DNA of 64,000 nt from AG25 sp035517615 (GCA_035517615.1 DATIYM010000011.1:1-64000), one strand, 5' to 3'; shown: positions 42,225-51,447, numbered from the stretch's first letter. Notes: generated from the sequence alone by a model not told the origin. A program made the numbers and translations.

Positions 42225-43759
42225 TTCCGCGCCACTGGAGGTCGCTCCCCGTCGCGCTCGCAATCGGGCTCGGAGGCTGCGGGTGGTCGAGCGAGGGGCC
42301 AGGCGCCCGCGTGCCCGTGCGGCTCGCCTTTACGACCCAACCGACGCTCGTCGAAAGTGGCGTTCCGATATCCCCGAGCGTCACGGTGGAAATTCGGGAT
42401 GCGTTCGACTTTCGGGTCGCGGATGCGACCAATGCCGTCTCCATCTCAATCGGGACGATTCCGAGCGGTGGCACGCTCGCGGGCACAACCACAGTGGCCG
42501 CAGTCCATGGAGTCGCCACGTTCACGAATCTGGTGGTCGACGGGATCGGCCCGGGGAACGCGCTCGCGGCGACTTCGAGCGGCCTCACCGCCACGACGAG
42601 CGCTCCTTTCGAGATGCGGCGCACTCTCGTCGCCGTGAACGCCGGTACCTCGCACACCTGCGCCGTCACCGCCGGGGGCGCGGCGTATTGTTGGGGAGAC
42701 AACTCCTACGGTCAACTCGGTGATGGCACCACAACAGAGCGGGACGGCCCTGTCGTGGTCTCGGGCGGGCTCACGTTCGCAACGGTGAGCGCGGGAGACG
42801 ATCACACGTGCGGCTTGACGAAAGCAGGAGAGGCATATTGCTGGGGGTCGGACCGCTCCGGCCAACTCGGAATCCAGATCTCTACCGAGTCACTCACCTG
42901 TGCGTCCTTCGATCCCTGCAGTACCAAGCCTGTGGCGGTATCGGCGGGAATCACGTTCGCCGCGTTGAGCGCCGGCGTGGACCACACCTGCGGCGTCACG
43001 CCAGCCGGTACGGCGTACTGCTGGGGTGCAAATGACGCCGGGCAACTGGGCGACGGGACCAGCACCCTGCGGAACGCTCCAGCCGCGGTGACCGGTGGGC
43101 TCAGGTTCGCGGCGGTGAGCGCTGGAGGAACGCACACGTGCGGGGTCACAACGGCGGGTGCCGCGTACTGCTGGGGCGACAACTCCCAGGGCCAGCTCGG
43201 CGCCACAGCCACGGGCCGACAGTTGAGCCCGATGGCGGTCGCCGGCGGCCTCACCTTCACGGCCGTGAGCGCCGGGAAGAACCAGACGTGCGGCATCACG
43301 ACGGCCGGCACTGCGTACTGCTGGGGTGACAACGAATATGGCCAGCTCGGTAACGGCACGATCGGCGGGAGCGTCAGCCCGATCCCAGTGCTGGGGGGGT
43401 TCACGTTTACCACCGTGAGCGTCGGATCCTTCAATACCTGCGGCGTCACGGCAGCGGGTGCGGCGTATTGCTGGGGAAGCAACCTCGACGGCCAACTCGG
43501 CAACGGGGGAGCGTTCTACGATGGCTCGCAGACGTGCGGGCCGACGGCTGACGTGCCCTTCTCTTTCCCCTGTAGCCCGACACCACTCCAAATACCCGGG
43601 GGCCTGCTGTTTGGCGGCATGGGCGACGATGGCAACCACGTCTGCGCCGTGACGTTGGCCGGAGCACGCTGGGCGTATTGTTGGGGCGACAATGGATTCG
43701 GCCAGCTCGGCGACGGCACGAGAACTGAGCGGCTCGTCCCGACCCGGGTAGCGCAATAA
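42221..43759 (+). CDS. RCC1-repeat lipoprotein
   Basis: The product is 512 residues with lipobox GLGGC. One Ig-like module (RLAFTTQPTLVESG) is followed by seven RCC1 repeats, each with a core like HTCGVTTAGAAYCWG and GQLG. These would close a seven-bladed beta-propeller, with two Cys per blade suggesting disulfide stabilisation outside the cytoplasm. The start overlaps the upstream stop (ATGA). Its role is likely surface binding; no catalytic residues are seen. Confidence 0.8.
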   Translation: MIPRHWRSLPVALAIGLGGCGWSSEGPGARVPVRLAFTTQPTLVESGVPISPSVTVEIRDAFDFRVADATNAVSISIGTIPSGGTLAGTTTVAAVHGVATFTNLVVDGIGPGNALAATSSGLTATTSAPFEMRRTLVAVNAGTSHTCAVTAGGAAYCWGDNSYGQLGDGTTTERDGPVVVSGGLTFATVSAGDDHTCGLTKAGEAYCWGSDRSGQLGIQISTESLTCASFDPCSTKPVAVSAGITFAALSAGVDHTCGVTPAGTAYCWGANDAGQLGDGTSTLRNAPAAVTGGLRFAAVSAGGTHTCGVTTAGAAYCWGDNSQGQLGATATGRQLSPMAVAGGLTFTAVSAGKNQTCGITTAGTAYCWGDNEYGQLGNGTIGGSVSPIPVLGGFTFTTVSVGSFNTCGVTAAGAAYCWGSNLDGQLGNGGAFYDGSQTCGPTADVPFSFPCSPTPLQIPGGLLFGGMGDDGNHVCAVTLAGARWAYCWGDNGFGQLGDGTRTERLVPTRVAQ

Positions 43760-43770
43760 GCCACAAGTCG

Positions 43771-43800
43771 TGACAGAACCCGCCGCCGTCAGTCGTTCTA
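43771..43800 (+). promoter_or_regulatory. ECF-type promoter 2
   Basis: TGACAGAACC and AGTCGTTCTA stand at the same spacing as at 37701. The second block is identical in all 10 bases and the first in 9. The motif ends 7 bp before the ATG at 43808, so the transcript would be leaderless or nearly so. Confidence 0.6.
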
Positions 43801-43807
43801 CCAGGCG

Positions 43808-46489
43808 ATGAACGACATCGATCGCATTCAAACGCACCGGGCGTATCGGCTCAGGGGCTCGAGCCGGGTCGCGATCCTGCTGCTCGCGGCCGCCTGTTCG
43901 GATACCGGCACCCTCATATCACCCACGGACGTCGCGGTGCAGATCGCCTTCACTACAGAGCCGAGCACCGCTGCCTCAGAGGTCGCCATCAATCCGGCGA
44001 TTCAAGTCACGTTCGAAGACGCGAACGGCAAACCGATCTCGAGCGAGCGCGGGGTCGTTACGCTGAGCTTCGGCACCAATCCCAGCGGCGCGACGCTCTC
44101 CGGCACGACGAGTGTGGCAGCGGTGAATGGCGTCGCCACCTTTTCGAATGTGAGCATCGGCAAGTCGGGAAGCGGCTACGCGCTGGTCGCCGGCGCGACG
44201 GGGTTCAACGGGGTGAGAAGCGTCGCCTTCGATATCGTGGGCGGCACGCCGGCGAAGGTCGCCTTCACCCAACAGCCGAGCGACGCGGTCGTCGGCGAAA
44301 TCAAGCCGGTACAGGTCACGGTACAAGACGCGGATGGGAATACAGCGGACGGCTTCAACGGAACGGTGACGATAGCGATCGGCGCCAATCCGGGTGGAGG
44401 CACGCTTGTGGGAACCGCGAGCGTGACCGCCGTGAATGGGATCGCGACGTTCTCAAATTGGCAGATCGACAAGATCGGGACGGGATACACGTTGACGGCG
44501 ACCGCAACCGGTCTCTCGACAGGCGCCACCAGCGCGTCATTCGCGATCGCGAAGCCGCTCGGGCGGCTGGTATTCATGGTTCAGCCGAGCGGCGCCGAAG
44601 CGAACATCGCCTTCAACCCCGCCATCGTCGTGGCCATCCAGGACACGCTGGGGAACGCCCTGTCGAACGCGACCAATACCGTCACGCTCGCCATCGGAAC
44701 GAATCCCACCGGAGGCACGATGGCGGGGACGATGAGTGTGCCCGCGGTGAACGGTATCGCGACGTTCGGAGACGTGAAGCTCGACAAGAAGGGTTCCGGG
44801 TATACCCTCACGGCCGCGACGACCTTGTTCATCCCGGCCACGAGCGCTCCATTCAACATCTCCGGTCCGGCCGCGCGACTCGCCTTCACGGCGCAGCCGA
44901 GCAACGCGAATAGCGGGGTAACGGTCACTCCGCCGGTTCAGGTGATGGCACTCGACGCCCAGGGGGAAACAGCAACCGGGTTTACGGGCGCGGTCACGCT
45001 CGCGATCGGAACGAATCCGGGATCCGGCACGCTTGCCGGAACGACGACGCAGAACGCCGTCGGCGGGTTCGCGACCTTTGCCGACTTGTCGATCCAGCAG
45101 GGCGGGATGGGATACACGCTGGTCGCCAGCTCGGCCGGCGTGTCCGCCGTGACAAGCACGGCATTCAACATCGGTCCAGTCGGTGCGGCTCTGCACATCA
45201 CAACGACCACGACCGGGACCAGCTTCCCCAGCAGCTACACCGTCACAGTCAATTGCGAGGACTATTACGATTACTACTATGGCTATGGGTATTCCTGCCT
45301 ATACGATTCCCCGATCGGGGTGAACAGCGCGGTCACGGTGCCGGTGAGCGCACAAGCACCGTATACAGTAACGCTGGCGGTGGCCGCCAACTGCACGGTC
45401 ACGAGCGACGATCCGCGCACGGTCACCGCGATCGGTCTCACCGAGGTTCCCTTTTCGATCTCCTGCGCCCCGACGGGCAGCGTGCACGTCACCGTCAGCA
45501 CGACCGGAACCGATGTCGATCCGGATGGCTACACGCTCTGCGTCGACGGCGGAGGCAACCCGTGCTACTGGTCCAGAGCGAGTCACTCGAATGACGTGGT
45601 GACGTTCAGCGACGTGTCCGTCGGAGCACACACGGTCGGCATCTCAGGCGTCGCCGACAATTGCACCGCGAGCGGCGGCACGACGCGGGCCGTTGTGGTC
45701 CCTGCAAACGGCACCGGCAACGTTTCCTTCGCCGTAACCTGCGCGCTGGCCGAGCGAATCGCATTTTCCTCGTCCGGTATGATTGCGGTCATTCGTAGCG
45801 ATGGGAGCGGCGTGCAAACACTCACGTCGGGGTTCGCCCCGGCGTGGTCGCCCGACGGCTCGCGGCTGGCCTATGAGTGCGCCGGCGACATCTGCGCCAT
45901 CAACGGCGATGGAACGGGCTTCTCGGTACTGACCATGGACGGCGCGGGCAACCGCCATCCGACCTGGTCCTCGGACGGGACGAAAATCGCGTTCTCCTCG
46001 ACGCGAACGGGCAGCCCGGAGCTGTGGGTGATGGCCGCGAGCGGCACCGGCGCCGCGCAGCTCACTCAAGGCGTCGGATTCGTCGGCGAGCCGGCATGGT
46101 CACCGGATGGGACGAGGATCGTCTTCGATTGTCAGGTCGATGCCGGCAACGACGATCTCTGCATGGTGAACGCAGATGGGACGGGATTCACCCGGCTGAC
46201 GAACGACCCTGGACGAGACTACGGGGCCGCATGGAAACCGGACGGTTCGGCGCTGGCATTCGCGACCACGCGTTTCGGCTCCGCTGAGATCGTGCTCATG
46301 AGCCCAACAGGCGGTAGCGTGACGCGCATCGGCTCGGGGCTTGCCGGCTTCTCGCCGACGTGGTCTCCCGATGGCGCGCAACTGGCGTTCGTAGCAACGA
46401 ACCAGATGATTGTCGTCGCGCACGCGGATGGTTCCAACGCGGCCCCGATTGTTTCGGGCGATCAGCCGGCATGGAAGCCCCATCGCTGA
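43808..46489 (+). CDS. Large lipoprotein with Ig-like modules and a TolB-like propeller
   Basis: The product is 893 residues with lipobox LAAAC. Four consecutive modules of about 100 residues follow, each opening AFT-QPS and closing GVATF...GYTL. Two shorter Cys-containing modules come next, one with a Tyr/Asp-rich insert (EDYYDYYYGYGYSC). The C-terminal 240 residues are PD40/TolB-like propeller repeats (AWSPDGSRLAY, TWSSDGTKIAF, AWSPDGTRIVF). It is probably a surface-exposed binding protein. A second ECF-like promoter lies just upstream. The arylsulfotransferase gene overlaps its end by 19 bp. Confidence 0.75.
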   Translation: MNDIDRIQTHRAYRLRGSSRVAILLLAAACSDTGTLISPTDVAVQIAFTTEPSTAASEVAINPAIQVTFEDANGKPISSERGVVTLSFGTNPSGATLSGTTSVAAVNGVATFSNVSIGKSGSGYALVAGATGFNGVRSVAFDIVGGTPAKVAFTQQPSDAVVGEIKPVQVTVQDADGNTADGFNGTVTIAIGANPGGGTLVGTASVTAVNGIATFSNWQIDKIGTGYTLTATATGLSTGATSASFAIAKPLGRLVFMVQPSGAEANIAFNPAIVVAIQDTLGNALSNATNTVTLAIGTNPTGGTMAGTMSVPAVNGIATFGDVKLDKKGSGYTLTAATTLFIPATSAPFNISGPAARLAFTAQPSNANSGVTVTPPVQVMALDAQGETATGFTGAVTLAIGTNPGSGTLAGTTTQNAVGGFATFADLSIQQGGMGYTLVASSAGVSAVTSTAFNIGPVGAALHITTTTTGTSFPSSYTVTVNCEDYYDYYYGYGYSCLYDSPIGVNSAVTVPVSAQAPYTVTLAVAANCTVTSDDPRTVTAIGLTEVPFSISCAPTGSVHVTVSTTGTDVDPDGYTLCVDGGGNPCYWSRASHSNDVVTFSDVSVGAHTVGISGVADNCTASGGTTRAVVVPANGTGNVSFAVTCALAERIAFSSSGMIAVIRSDGSGVQTLTSGFAPAWSPDGSRLAYECAGDICAINGDGTGFSVLTMDGAGNRHPTWSSDGTKIAFSSTRTGSPELWVMAASGTGAAQLTQGVGFVGEPAWSPDGTRIVFDCQVDAGNDDLCMVNADGTGFTRLTNDPGRDYGAAWKPDGSALAFATTRFGSAEIVLMSPTGGSVTRIGSGLAGFSPTWSPDGAQLAFVATNQMIVVAHADGSNAAPIVSGDQPAWKPHR

Positions 46490-47949
46490 GCCGCGTGCGC
46501 CTGTGGATCGGCTGTGGCATCGGGGCGCTCTCCGCGGCCGGATGCCAGGATACCGCGGGCGTCCCGAAGCCGGCTCCGCCGAGTGTCACCGCCCTGTCCC
46601 TGCAGGCAAACCCATTCAACGCGCTCTCCACCGTCGCCACGTTTCAAATCCATCAGGCCGATTCGGCTCGCCTCAGCTGCGCTCCTGAAAACGGCGGGCC
46701 TGCGAGCGAGACGCCAGCCTACCCAGTCACCGACAGCGCCCAGCGGATTGCGGCCCTCGGTCTCTTGCCGGCAACGCGGTACGAGTGCCGGGTCGCGGCG
46801 CTCGGTCCCGGCGGCTCCAGCACATCCGAATCGGTTGCCTATGACGTTGCGGCGCTGCCCACGTCATTGTCCGGCGTGCACCTCGATATCACCGGTGCCC
46901 CGACCTCCGGCTACATCCTGACGGAGGTGTCGCGCGATACTGAGGCGTTTGCGGTCGCCTTCGACTCCACCGGTAACGTCCGATGGTACCGCGGGTTCCC
47001 GGCAAGCGCGGCGGGCGCCGCGGCGGACATCGACCAGCAGCCCAACGGCGCCTTCACCTTGTACGTCGGCGCGAGCACCGGCTGGCAGCCGACCGCAGGC
47101 AGCTACTACGAATTTCGTCCGGACGGCGAGCTGATCCGCACGTACTCAGCCGGCGCGCCGTACTACACCGACCCCCACGAGCTGCGCCTCACCACCCAAG
47201 GGACAACCGCCACGACTGCGCTCTGGTTTGGTTATAACCTGCGGGTCGTCGACCTCACCGCCCTCGGCGGTCGAGCAGACCAGCAAGTCGCCGGGCACAG
47301 CTTACTGCGACAATCGGACAGCGCGGCACCCGTGTTCATCTGGAATGCCTGGGATCATTTTTCGATCGCCGACTGGGTGTTCGTCCCGCCTGGCCTCAGC
47401 GCGTACCCCTCCATCGACTTCGACCACCCCAACTCGTTGGCCATCGACCGCGACGGCAACTATGTCGTCTCCTTCGCGATGCCGGGCGAGATCGCCAAGA
47501 TCGACGCCACCACCGGGCAGTTCATCTGGCGCCTGGGTGGTCGCCACAACCAGTTCACCATCATGGGAGATCCGCTCAACGGGTTCGGATTTCAGCACGA
47601 CGTGCGGATCCTCGACAACGGGGATCTCCTGTTCTACGACAACGGCCTGATGCACTCGCCACCCCAAAGCCGAGCCGTTGAGTACCGACTCGATACCAGT
47701 CACATGACGGCAACGCTGGTGTGGGAGTATCGCCATGCGCCGCCCGTGTTCACGCCATTCGTGGGGACAGTAGAGCGGCTCGGTGACGGGAGCACGCTCG
47801 TTGGCTTTGCGGCTGCGGATCTTCTGGATATGGTGACACCGGACGGGCAGCTGGTGTGGGAGGGTCGAGTAACTATCGACGGTCAACCAGTCCCGTATTT
47901 CTATCGGGCGCGCCGAATCCGCTCGCTCTACGGCTACACAGAACCCTGA
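46471..47949 (+). CDS. Arylsulfotransferase-family (ASST) lipoprotein
   Basis: The product is 492 residues with lipobox SAAGC. After an Ig/FN3-like region (about 40-130), the rest follows the ASST propeller: FDHPNSLAIDRDGNYVVSFAM, FIWRLGGRHNQF and HDVRILDNGDLLFYDNG. Bacterial ASSTs move sulfate between phenolic donors and acceptors through a catalytic His. Many soil homologues are uncharacterised, so activity is uncertain. It shares a transcript with the Ig/TolB lipoprotein (19-bp overlap). Confidence 0.75.
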   Translation: MEAPSLSRVRLWIGCGIGALSAAGCQDTAGVPKPAPPSVTALSLQANPFNALSTVATFQIHQADSARLSCAPENGGPASETPAYPVTDSAQRIAALGLLPATRYECRVAALGPGGSSTSESVAYDVAALPTSLSGVHLDITGAPTSGYILTEVSRDTEAFAVAFDSTGNVRWYRGFPASAAGAAADIDQQPNGAFTLYVGASTGWQPTAGSYYEFRPDGELIRTYSAGAPYYTDPHELRLTTQGTTATTALWFGYNLRVVDLTALGGRADQQVAGHSLLRQSDSAAPVFIWNAWDHFSIADWVFVPPGLSAYPSIDFDHPNSLAIDRDGNYVVSFAMPGEIAKIDATTGQFIWRLGGRHNQFTIMGDPLNGFGFQHDVRILDNGDLLFYDNGLMHSPPQSRAVEYRLDTSHMTATLVWEYRHAPPVFTPFVGTVERLGDGSTLVGFAAADLLDMVTPDGQLVWEGRVTIDGQPVPYFYRARRIRSLYGYTEP

Positions 47950-48012
47950 GCGCGCCGCTCGGTTGAGCAGTCAGCGTCGGCTCCCGATGAGATCAATCAC
48001 GCTCCAGGCGAT

Positions 48013-48408
48013 CTACTGCGCCGCTTGATCGGCCAACGTCTCCACCACCGCGATGTTCTGGACCAACGCCTGCGGAACGGCGTGCCGCTGTTGCAGGTAC
48101 GCCGGGGTGTTGTAGGAGAGCCATACGGCTCCCTGGTCGTCCTCCCAGATGAGGATCTTCAGTGGGAGGTCGATGGCGATGCTGGGAGCAGCCAGCATCA
48201 ACGGCGTGCCCGCCTTGGGGCTACCGAAGATCAGCAGTTTGGTCGGGCGCATTCGCATTCCCGCCCGTTCAGCCTCTCCGCTGTGGTCAACGAGGGCGAA
48301 CAGCGTGACCCCTCGCGCCTCGAGAATGCTCGTGAGATTCTTCACTGTTTGGTCCACTGAGTGATGGCTCGGCTTGTTCACGACTCCGTTGACCGCGGCG
48401 AGGGCCAT
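48013..48408 (-). CDS. DUF302 domain protein
   Basis: The product is 131 residues. The whole length fits DUF302: SVDQTVKNLTSILEARGVTLFALVDHSGEAE, RPTKLLIFGSPKAGTPLM and LPLKILIWEDDQG. There is no signal peptide. The family binds an unknown ligand and often accompanies stress or redox genes. It is leftward, with the membrane protein gene 80 bp upstream. Confidence 0.85.
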   Translation of the reverse strand: MALAAVNGVVNKPSHHSVDQTVKNLTSILEARGVTLFALVDHSGEAERAGMRMRPTKLLIFGSPKAGTPLMLAAPSIAIDLPLKILIWEDDQGAVWLSYNTPAYLQQRHAVPQALVQNIAVVETLADQAAQ

Positions 48409-48488
48409 GGGTGCCTCCCAGGAACGCGACGCGTCGGATCAACCCCGACCTCGGGGACGTCATGAATTAAGAGCCGATCCGGCGTGTA

Positions 48489-48911
48489 TCAGGTATTTGG
48501 GCCGGAAGCTCGCACCAGTCCCGCTCCGAGGGTGACGACACCGGCCGCCAACAGCGTAGCGCCAACGTACGCCAGGTATATGAAACCGTTCGGCGCCCGC
48601 GCGTCCGGTCGCAGAACCGACAAGAAGAAGGCGGCGGGCATCAGAATGGCGGCGGCGGGAATGGACCACCGCACCAGGCTCTTCAGTCCGGCAGAGAGGC
48701 GAGCTTCGTCGACGAAGCGCAGGGCGATTAGGGACAGGACGAGCAGGGTCCCCGCGTGCGCATGGCCCGCCCGCCACAGATTCTGCCGCAGCGGGTTTTG
48801 CATGTATGCGGGGTCGGTAATCAGTAGGCGGAGGATGCTGACGCCGCCGTACATGACAGTCGGCAAGACGATGAAGATGATCCCCGCCGACCGCCGCGAG
48901 TCAGGGCTCAT
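48489..48911 (-). CDS. Small integral membrane protein
   Basis: The product is 140 residues with four predicted transmembrane helices (about 10-28, 52-68, 80-100 and 112-135). An HAHAG motif lies in the second helix (RAGHAHAG), which could bind a metal or haem. The ATG at 48911 follows GAGGAGAG. It lies 40 bp from the C-terminal-haem gene upstream, so the two are likely cotranscribed. No family is named. Confidence 0.65.
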   Translation of the reverse strand: MSPDSRRSAGIIFIVLPTVMYGGVSILRLLITDPAYMQNPLRQNLWRAGHAHAGTLLVLSLIALRFVDEARLSAGLKSLVRWSIPAAAILMPAAFFLSVLRPDARAPNGFIYLAYVGATLLAAGVVTLGAGLVRASGPNT

Positions 48912-48951
48912 GACCACTCTCCTCGTACACCGAATTTTGATGGTGAGCGGG

Positions 48952-49920
48952 TTATTGCTGGTGACATCCCATGCACGAAAAAGCCGATCCGTTCATCATC
49001 CCACTTGGCGGATCCGGATCGTTGCCGCTAAAGCGCGAGACATTCGCCTCGGCGTTGCGGATCCGGTCCTCCAGCACCCTGGCGAATGGCCACGTCGCAT
49101 ATCCCGGCGTCAGCTTGGCGTTGGCGTAGGTGACCTGCGCGCCGCGCCAATCCCCCGACTTGACCAGCATGTCGCCCATGTTGAGATAGAATCCCTCGGC
49201 GTTGTGCGGCGCGATCCAGGTATTCAGGCACGCCCGCTGATCCGTGACTCGCGCCAGGTACGCCGAGGCTTCGGGATGCGAGCGATCGACGTGTTCGCGC
49301 GCGCAGACATCCAGATTGCGCCACTGCCACTCGAGTCCCTCGCGGAATTGCTTGGACTGCGCGGGCTGCGTGCTGAAGACATATCCTGCCGTGAACAGGT
49401 TGAACGCGGGCCACGCCTTGATGGCATCCTGCATCAGGAAGTAACCTTGGCGCGTCAGGCGTTCGTTGCCTTCGATCGATCCTTCCCCCATGGTTGCACT
49501 CGCGAGGAACCCGAGCTTCCGCGCGTCGGATGGATCGAGAGCGACCGCATCGGAGAAATATCGGCGCGCGAGCGCCATGTCCTCGATAATCGCCGCGGGC
49601 GTCGAAGCCATGCGCGCATGCTCCGCGATCCGCCAGATGTGCAGCCACCCGAGGTGCGCGGCCGTCGTCGGATCGTTCGGCGTCGCGACATATGCTCGGG
49701 CGAGCGTCTCGATGGCGTCCTGAATGTGGTCGTACTGTGCGCCGTGAAACGTGCGCCAGAATGTGGAGTCGGCCGCGATGGCTGCTGCGCTGCGAGCGCC
49801 GATGGGCCTCTTTTCGGGCGCCGACCAGGTGGCTATCTGGCGGTAGTCGACGGCGGTGGCAACCGCGGCGATCCCCAAGAACGCTCCGACGGTGATGAAC
49901 ACCTTGCGCCGTGAGTTCAT
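48952..49920 (-). CDS. Exported helical-repeat protein with a C-terminal haem c site
   Basis: The product is 322 residues. An N-terminal hydrophobic segment (about 7-25) is an anchor or signal. The body is TPR-like helical (AIETLARAYVATPNDPTTAAHLGWLHI). The only CxxCH (CMGCH) lies three residues from the C-terminus, a place where a haem is rarely attached. If haem is bound, an electron-transfer role with the neighbouring HAHAG membrane protein is possible. Confidence 0.65.
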   Translation of the reverse strand: MNSRRKVFITVGAFLGIAAVATAVDYRQIATWSAPEKRPIGARSAAAIAADSTFWRTFHGAQYDHIQDAIETLARAYVATPNDPTTAAHLGWLHIWRIAEHARMASTPAAIIEDMALARRYFSDAVALDPSDARKLGFLASATMGEGSIEGNERLTRQGYFLMQDAIKAWPAFNLFTAGYVFSTQPAQSKQFREGLEWQWRNLDVCAREHVDRSHPEASAYLARVTDQRACLNTWIAPHNAEGFYLNMGDMLVKSGDWRGAQVTYANAKLTPGYATWPFARVLEDRIRNAEANVSRFSGNDPDPPSGMMNGSAFSCMGCHQQ

Positions 49921-50055
49921 CGTGTCTCTCTCCAGCGGCCCGAGGGGACTTGGTTGAGCTGGACTGGAGTGAGATTATGCTGACGGGCGGACTACTCGGC
50001 TAGCCGCGCGCGATGCTGCCTGAAACATCCTCCTCGACGACCAACGCACGCGGCC

Positions 50056-50349
50056 TCAGCGCATGTCCTTCGGTTTCCACCGGTAGATGTGAACGTCGTT
50101 TGGGTCGCGCTCGTACAGTCCCGGAAGCTGGTCCGCCCAGGGCGGCGGTAGACCGTCCCACGCGCCCGCCTCGAGGCCAGCGATCGCGCCGGTGACGTCG
50201 ATGATGGGCCAGACGATGGGCCCCGGCCCTGGTGTCGCCCAGACGTGCAGTCTGCCGTCCCATGGACCGCCAATGAAGGCAACGCGGACGGCTTCTCTAC
50301 CGAGCGGAGTTTCGGGGCTTCCCTGCCCCTCGTGTCGTTCAGGAGTCAT
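50056..50349 (-). CDS. Small hypothetical protein (GPWDGR motif)
   Basis: The product is about 97 residues from an ATG preceded by GGAG. The motif FIGGPWDGRLHVW and the C-terminal YERDPNDVHIYRWKP resemble small uncharacterised proteins seen in actinobacteria and phages. There is no signal peptide. Function unknown. Confidence 0.5.
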   Translation of the reverse strand: MTPERHEGQGSPETPLGREAVRVAFIGGPWDGRLHVWATPGPGPIVWPIIDVTGAIAGLEAGAWDGLPPPWADQLPGLYERDPNDVHIYRWKPKDMR

Positions 50350-50589
50350 CTCCCGTGGCTCCGGGCGGTGGGCCGTATGACGAACACGAGAACCCCGACG
50401 CAAAGCCGGGAGAGTGAAGGGTGTCGCATGTTGAACAATTTACGGGTGAGGCAGGGCGGTCGGTAAGGCGGCGCTCGCGAACCCCGTTTATTTCCCCCGG
50501 TGCAACAGCATCCCCGAGAGATACGTATCCGGGGCCCCGTCCCTACGCATCCTCATGAAGCGGTGACCAATGAAACGACTGCCGAGCGA

Positions 50590-50832
50590 TCAGCGCCGGC
50601 GGCGCCGGCGGCGTTTGGCTCGCGGTTGATCTCGTACGTAGACGAACAGCTCGCCCGGCGCGACATGCAGGGCCGCGCACACCCGGTCGATGGTACCGAG
50701 ATCGATCCGCCGGGGGGCGTCGGGCCGGGCCAGGCGATACGCGGTCGTCACCGGGATCCCCGCGAGGCGCGACAGCTCGAGGGGATTCATCTCGCGCTCT
50801 TTTAGCAACTCTTCGACGTGGAGGCGCACCAT
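50590..50832 (-). CDS. XRE-family HTH repressor
   Basis: The product is 80 residues: a Cro/C1-type HTH (VEELLKEREMNPLELSRLAGIPVTTAYRLAR, then IDLGTIDRVCAALHVAPGEL) and a tail of consecutive Arg residues. The ATG at 50832 is preferred because the codons further upstream fall within the tandem operator at 50836-50878. Autoregulation is likely, and the divergent receiver gene may be controlled too. Confidence 0.85.
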   Translation of the reverse strand: MVRLHVEELLKEREMNPLELSRLAGIPVTTAYRLARPDAPRRIDLGTIDRVCAALHVAPGELFVYVRDQPRAKRRRRRRR

Positions 50833-50835
50833 ACG

Positions 50836-50878
50836 GTTGCCACTTGTGGTAACCTGCAACCTTGCCACTTCCGGTAAC
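50836..50878. promoter_or_regulatory. Tandem operators of the XRE repressor
   Basis: TTGCCACTTNNGGTAAC occurs at 50837 and 50862, 25 bp apart. The first is part of the 18-bp near-palindrome GTTGCCACTTGTGGTAAC (7 of 8 arm positions complementary). They start 4 bp upstream of the repressor start. This is a classical arrangement for a dimeric repressor binding two helical faces. Confidence 0.7.
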
Positions 50879-50880
50879 TC

Positions 50881-50899
50881 CCCGATATTGTCCTTTCGC
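50881..50899 (+). promoter_or_regulatory. Motif shared by two receiver genes, copy 1
   Basis: CCCGATATTGTCCTTTCGC matches 17 of 19 bases on the opposite strand at 51908-51926. Both copies precede receiver-only genes that are paralogues. This one is 3 bp from the XRE operators. Confidence 0.5.
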
Positions 50900-50921
50900 C
50901 CAATACACCGAGGTTCTCGCG

Positions 50922-51371
50922 TTGGCCAGCGCCGCTGATGGAGGGGAAGGTGAAGAAGTATCGAAGCCGCTCCGCGGCCTGCCCGGCCGCGGAGAGCTCA
51001 TTCTGGTGGTGGATGACGACGAAAACCTGCGAGTCGCGCTGGCGCGGATGCTCAAGACGCTCGGCTTCAGTGTGGTGACGGCAGCCGATGGCGAAGATGC
51101 GCTGGAAGTCATCAAGCGGAGCGCGGTGCGCATCGACGCCGTATTGCTGGACGTCAGGATGCCGCAGCTCGACGGGCCGGGATTGGTCGATCGACTCTGC
51201 TCCCGGGGGCGATGTCTGCCCATCCTGTACATGTCAGGGCAGGAAGAGAACTCCCCGGCCATGGCGGGCGCGCTGGACTCGGGGCATCCACTGCTGCGGA
51301 AACCGTTCACCCCGCAGGCGTTGGTATTCGCCTTGCGCGAAGTGCTCGATACGCAATCGCGTTCTGGTTAA
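50922..51371 (+). CDS. Receiver-only response regulator (paralogue 1)
   Basis: The product is 149 residues from a TTG with GAGG eight bases upstream; no ATG or GTG lies before the domain. A linker LRGLPGRGE, typical of the join between kinase and receiver in hybrid histidine kinases, precedes the receiver (VVDDDENLR, phospho-Asp in LLDVRMP, Lys in RKPFTP). It is probably the receiver of a former hybrid kinase. It converges with its paralogue at 51448. Confidence 0.85.
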   Translation: MASAADGGEGEEVSKPLRGLPGRGELILVVDDDENLRVALARMLKTLGFSVVTAADGEDALEVIKRSAVRIDAVLLDVRMPQLDGPGLVDRLCSRGRCLPILYMSGQEENSPAMAGALDSGHPLLRKPFTPQALVFALREVLDTQSRSG

Positions 51372-51447
51372 TTGCCAAAACGCCCATCGCGCCGTTGAGC
51401 CATCGAGCGCCAGTACCCCGTGCGGCGGGACGGAGCTTTAGGCTCAG

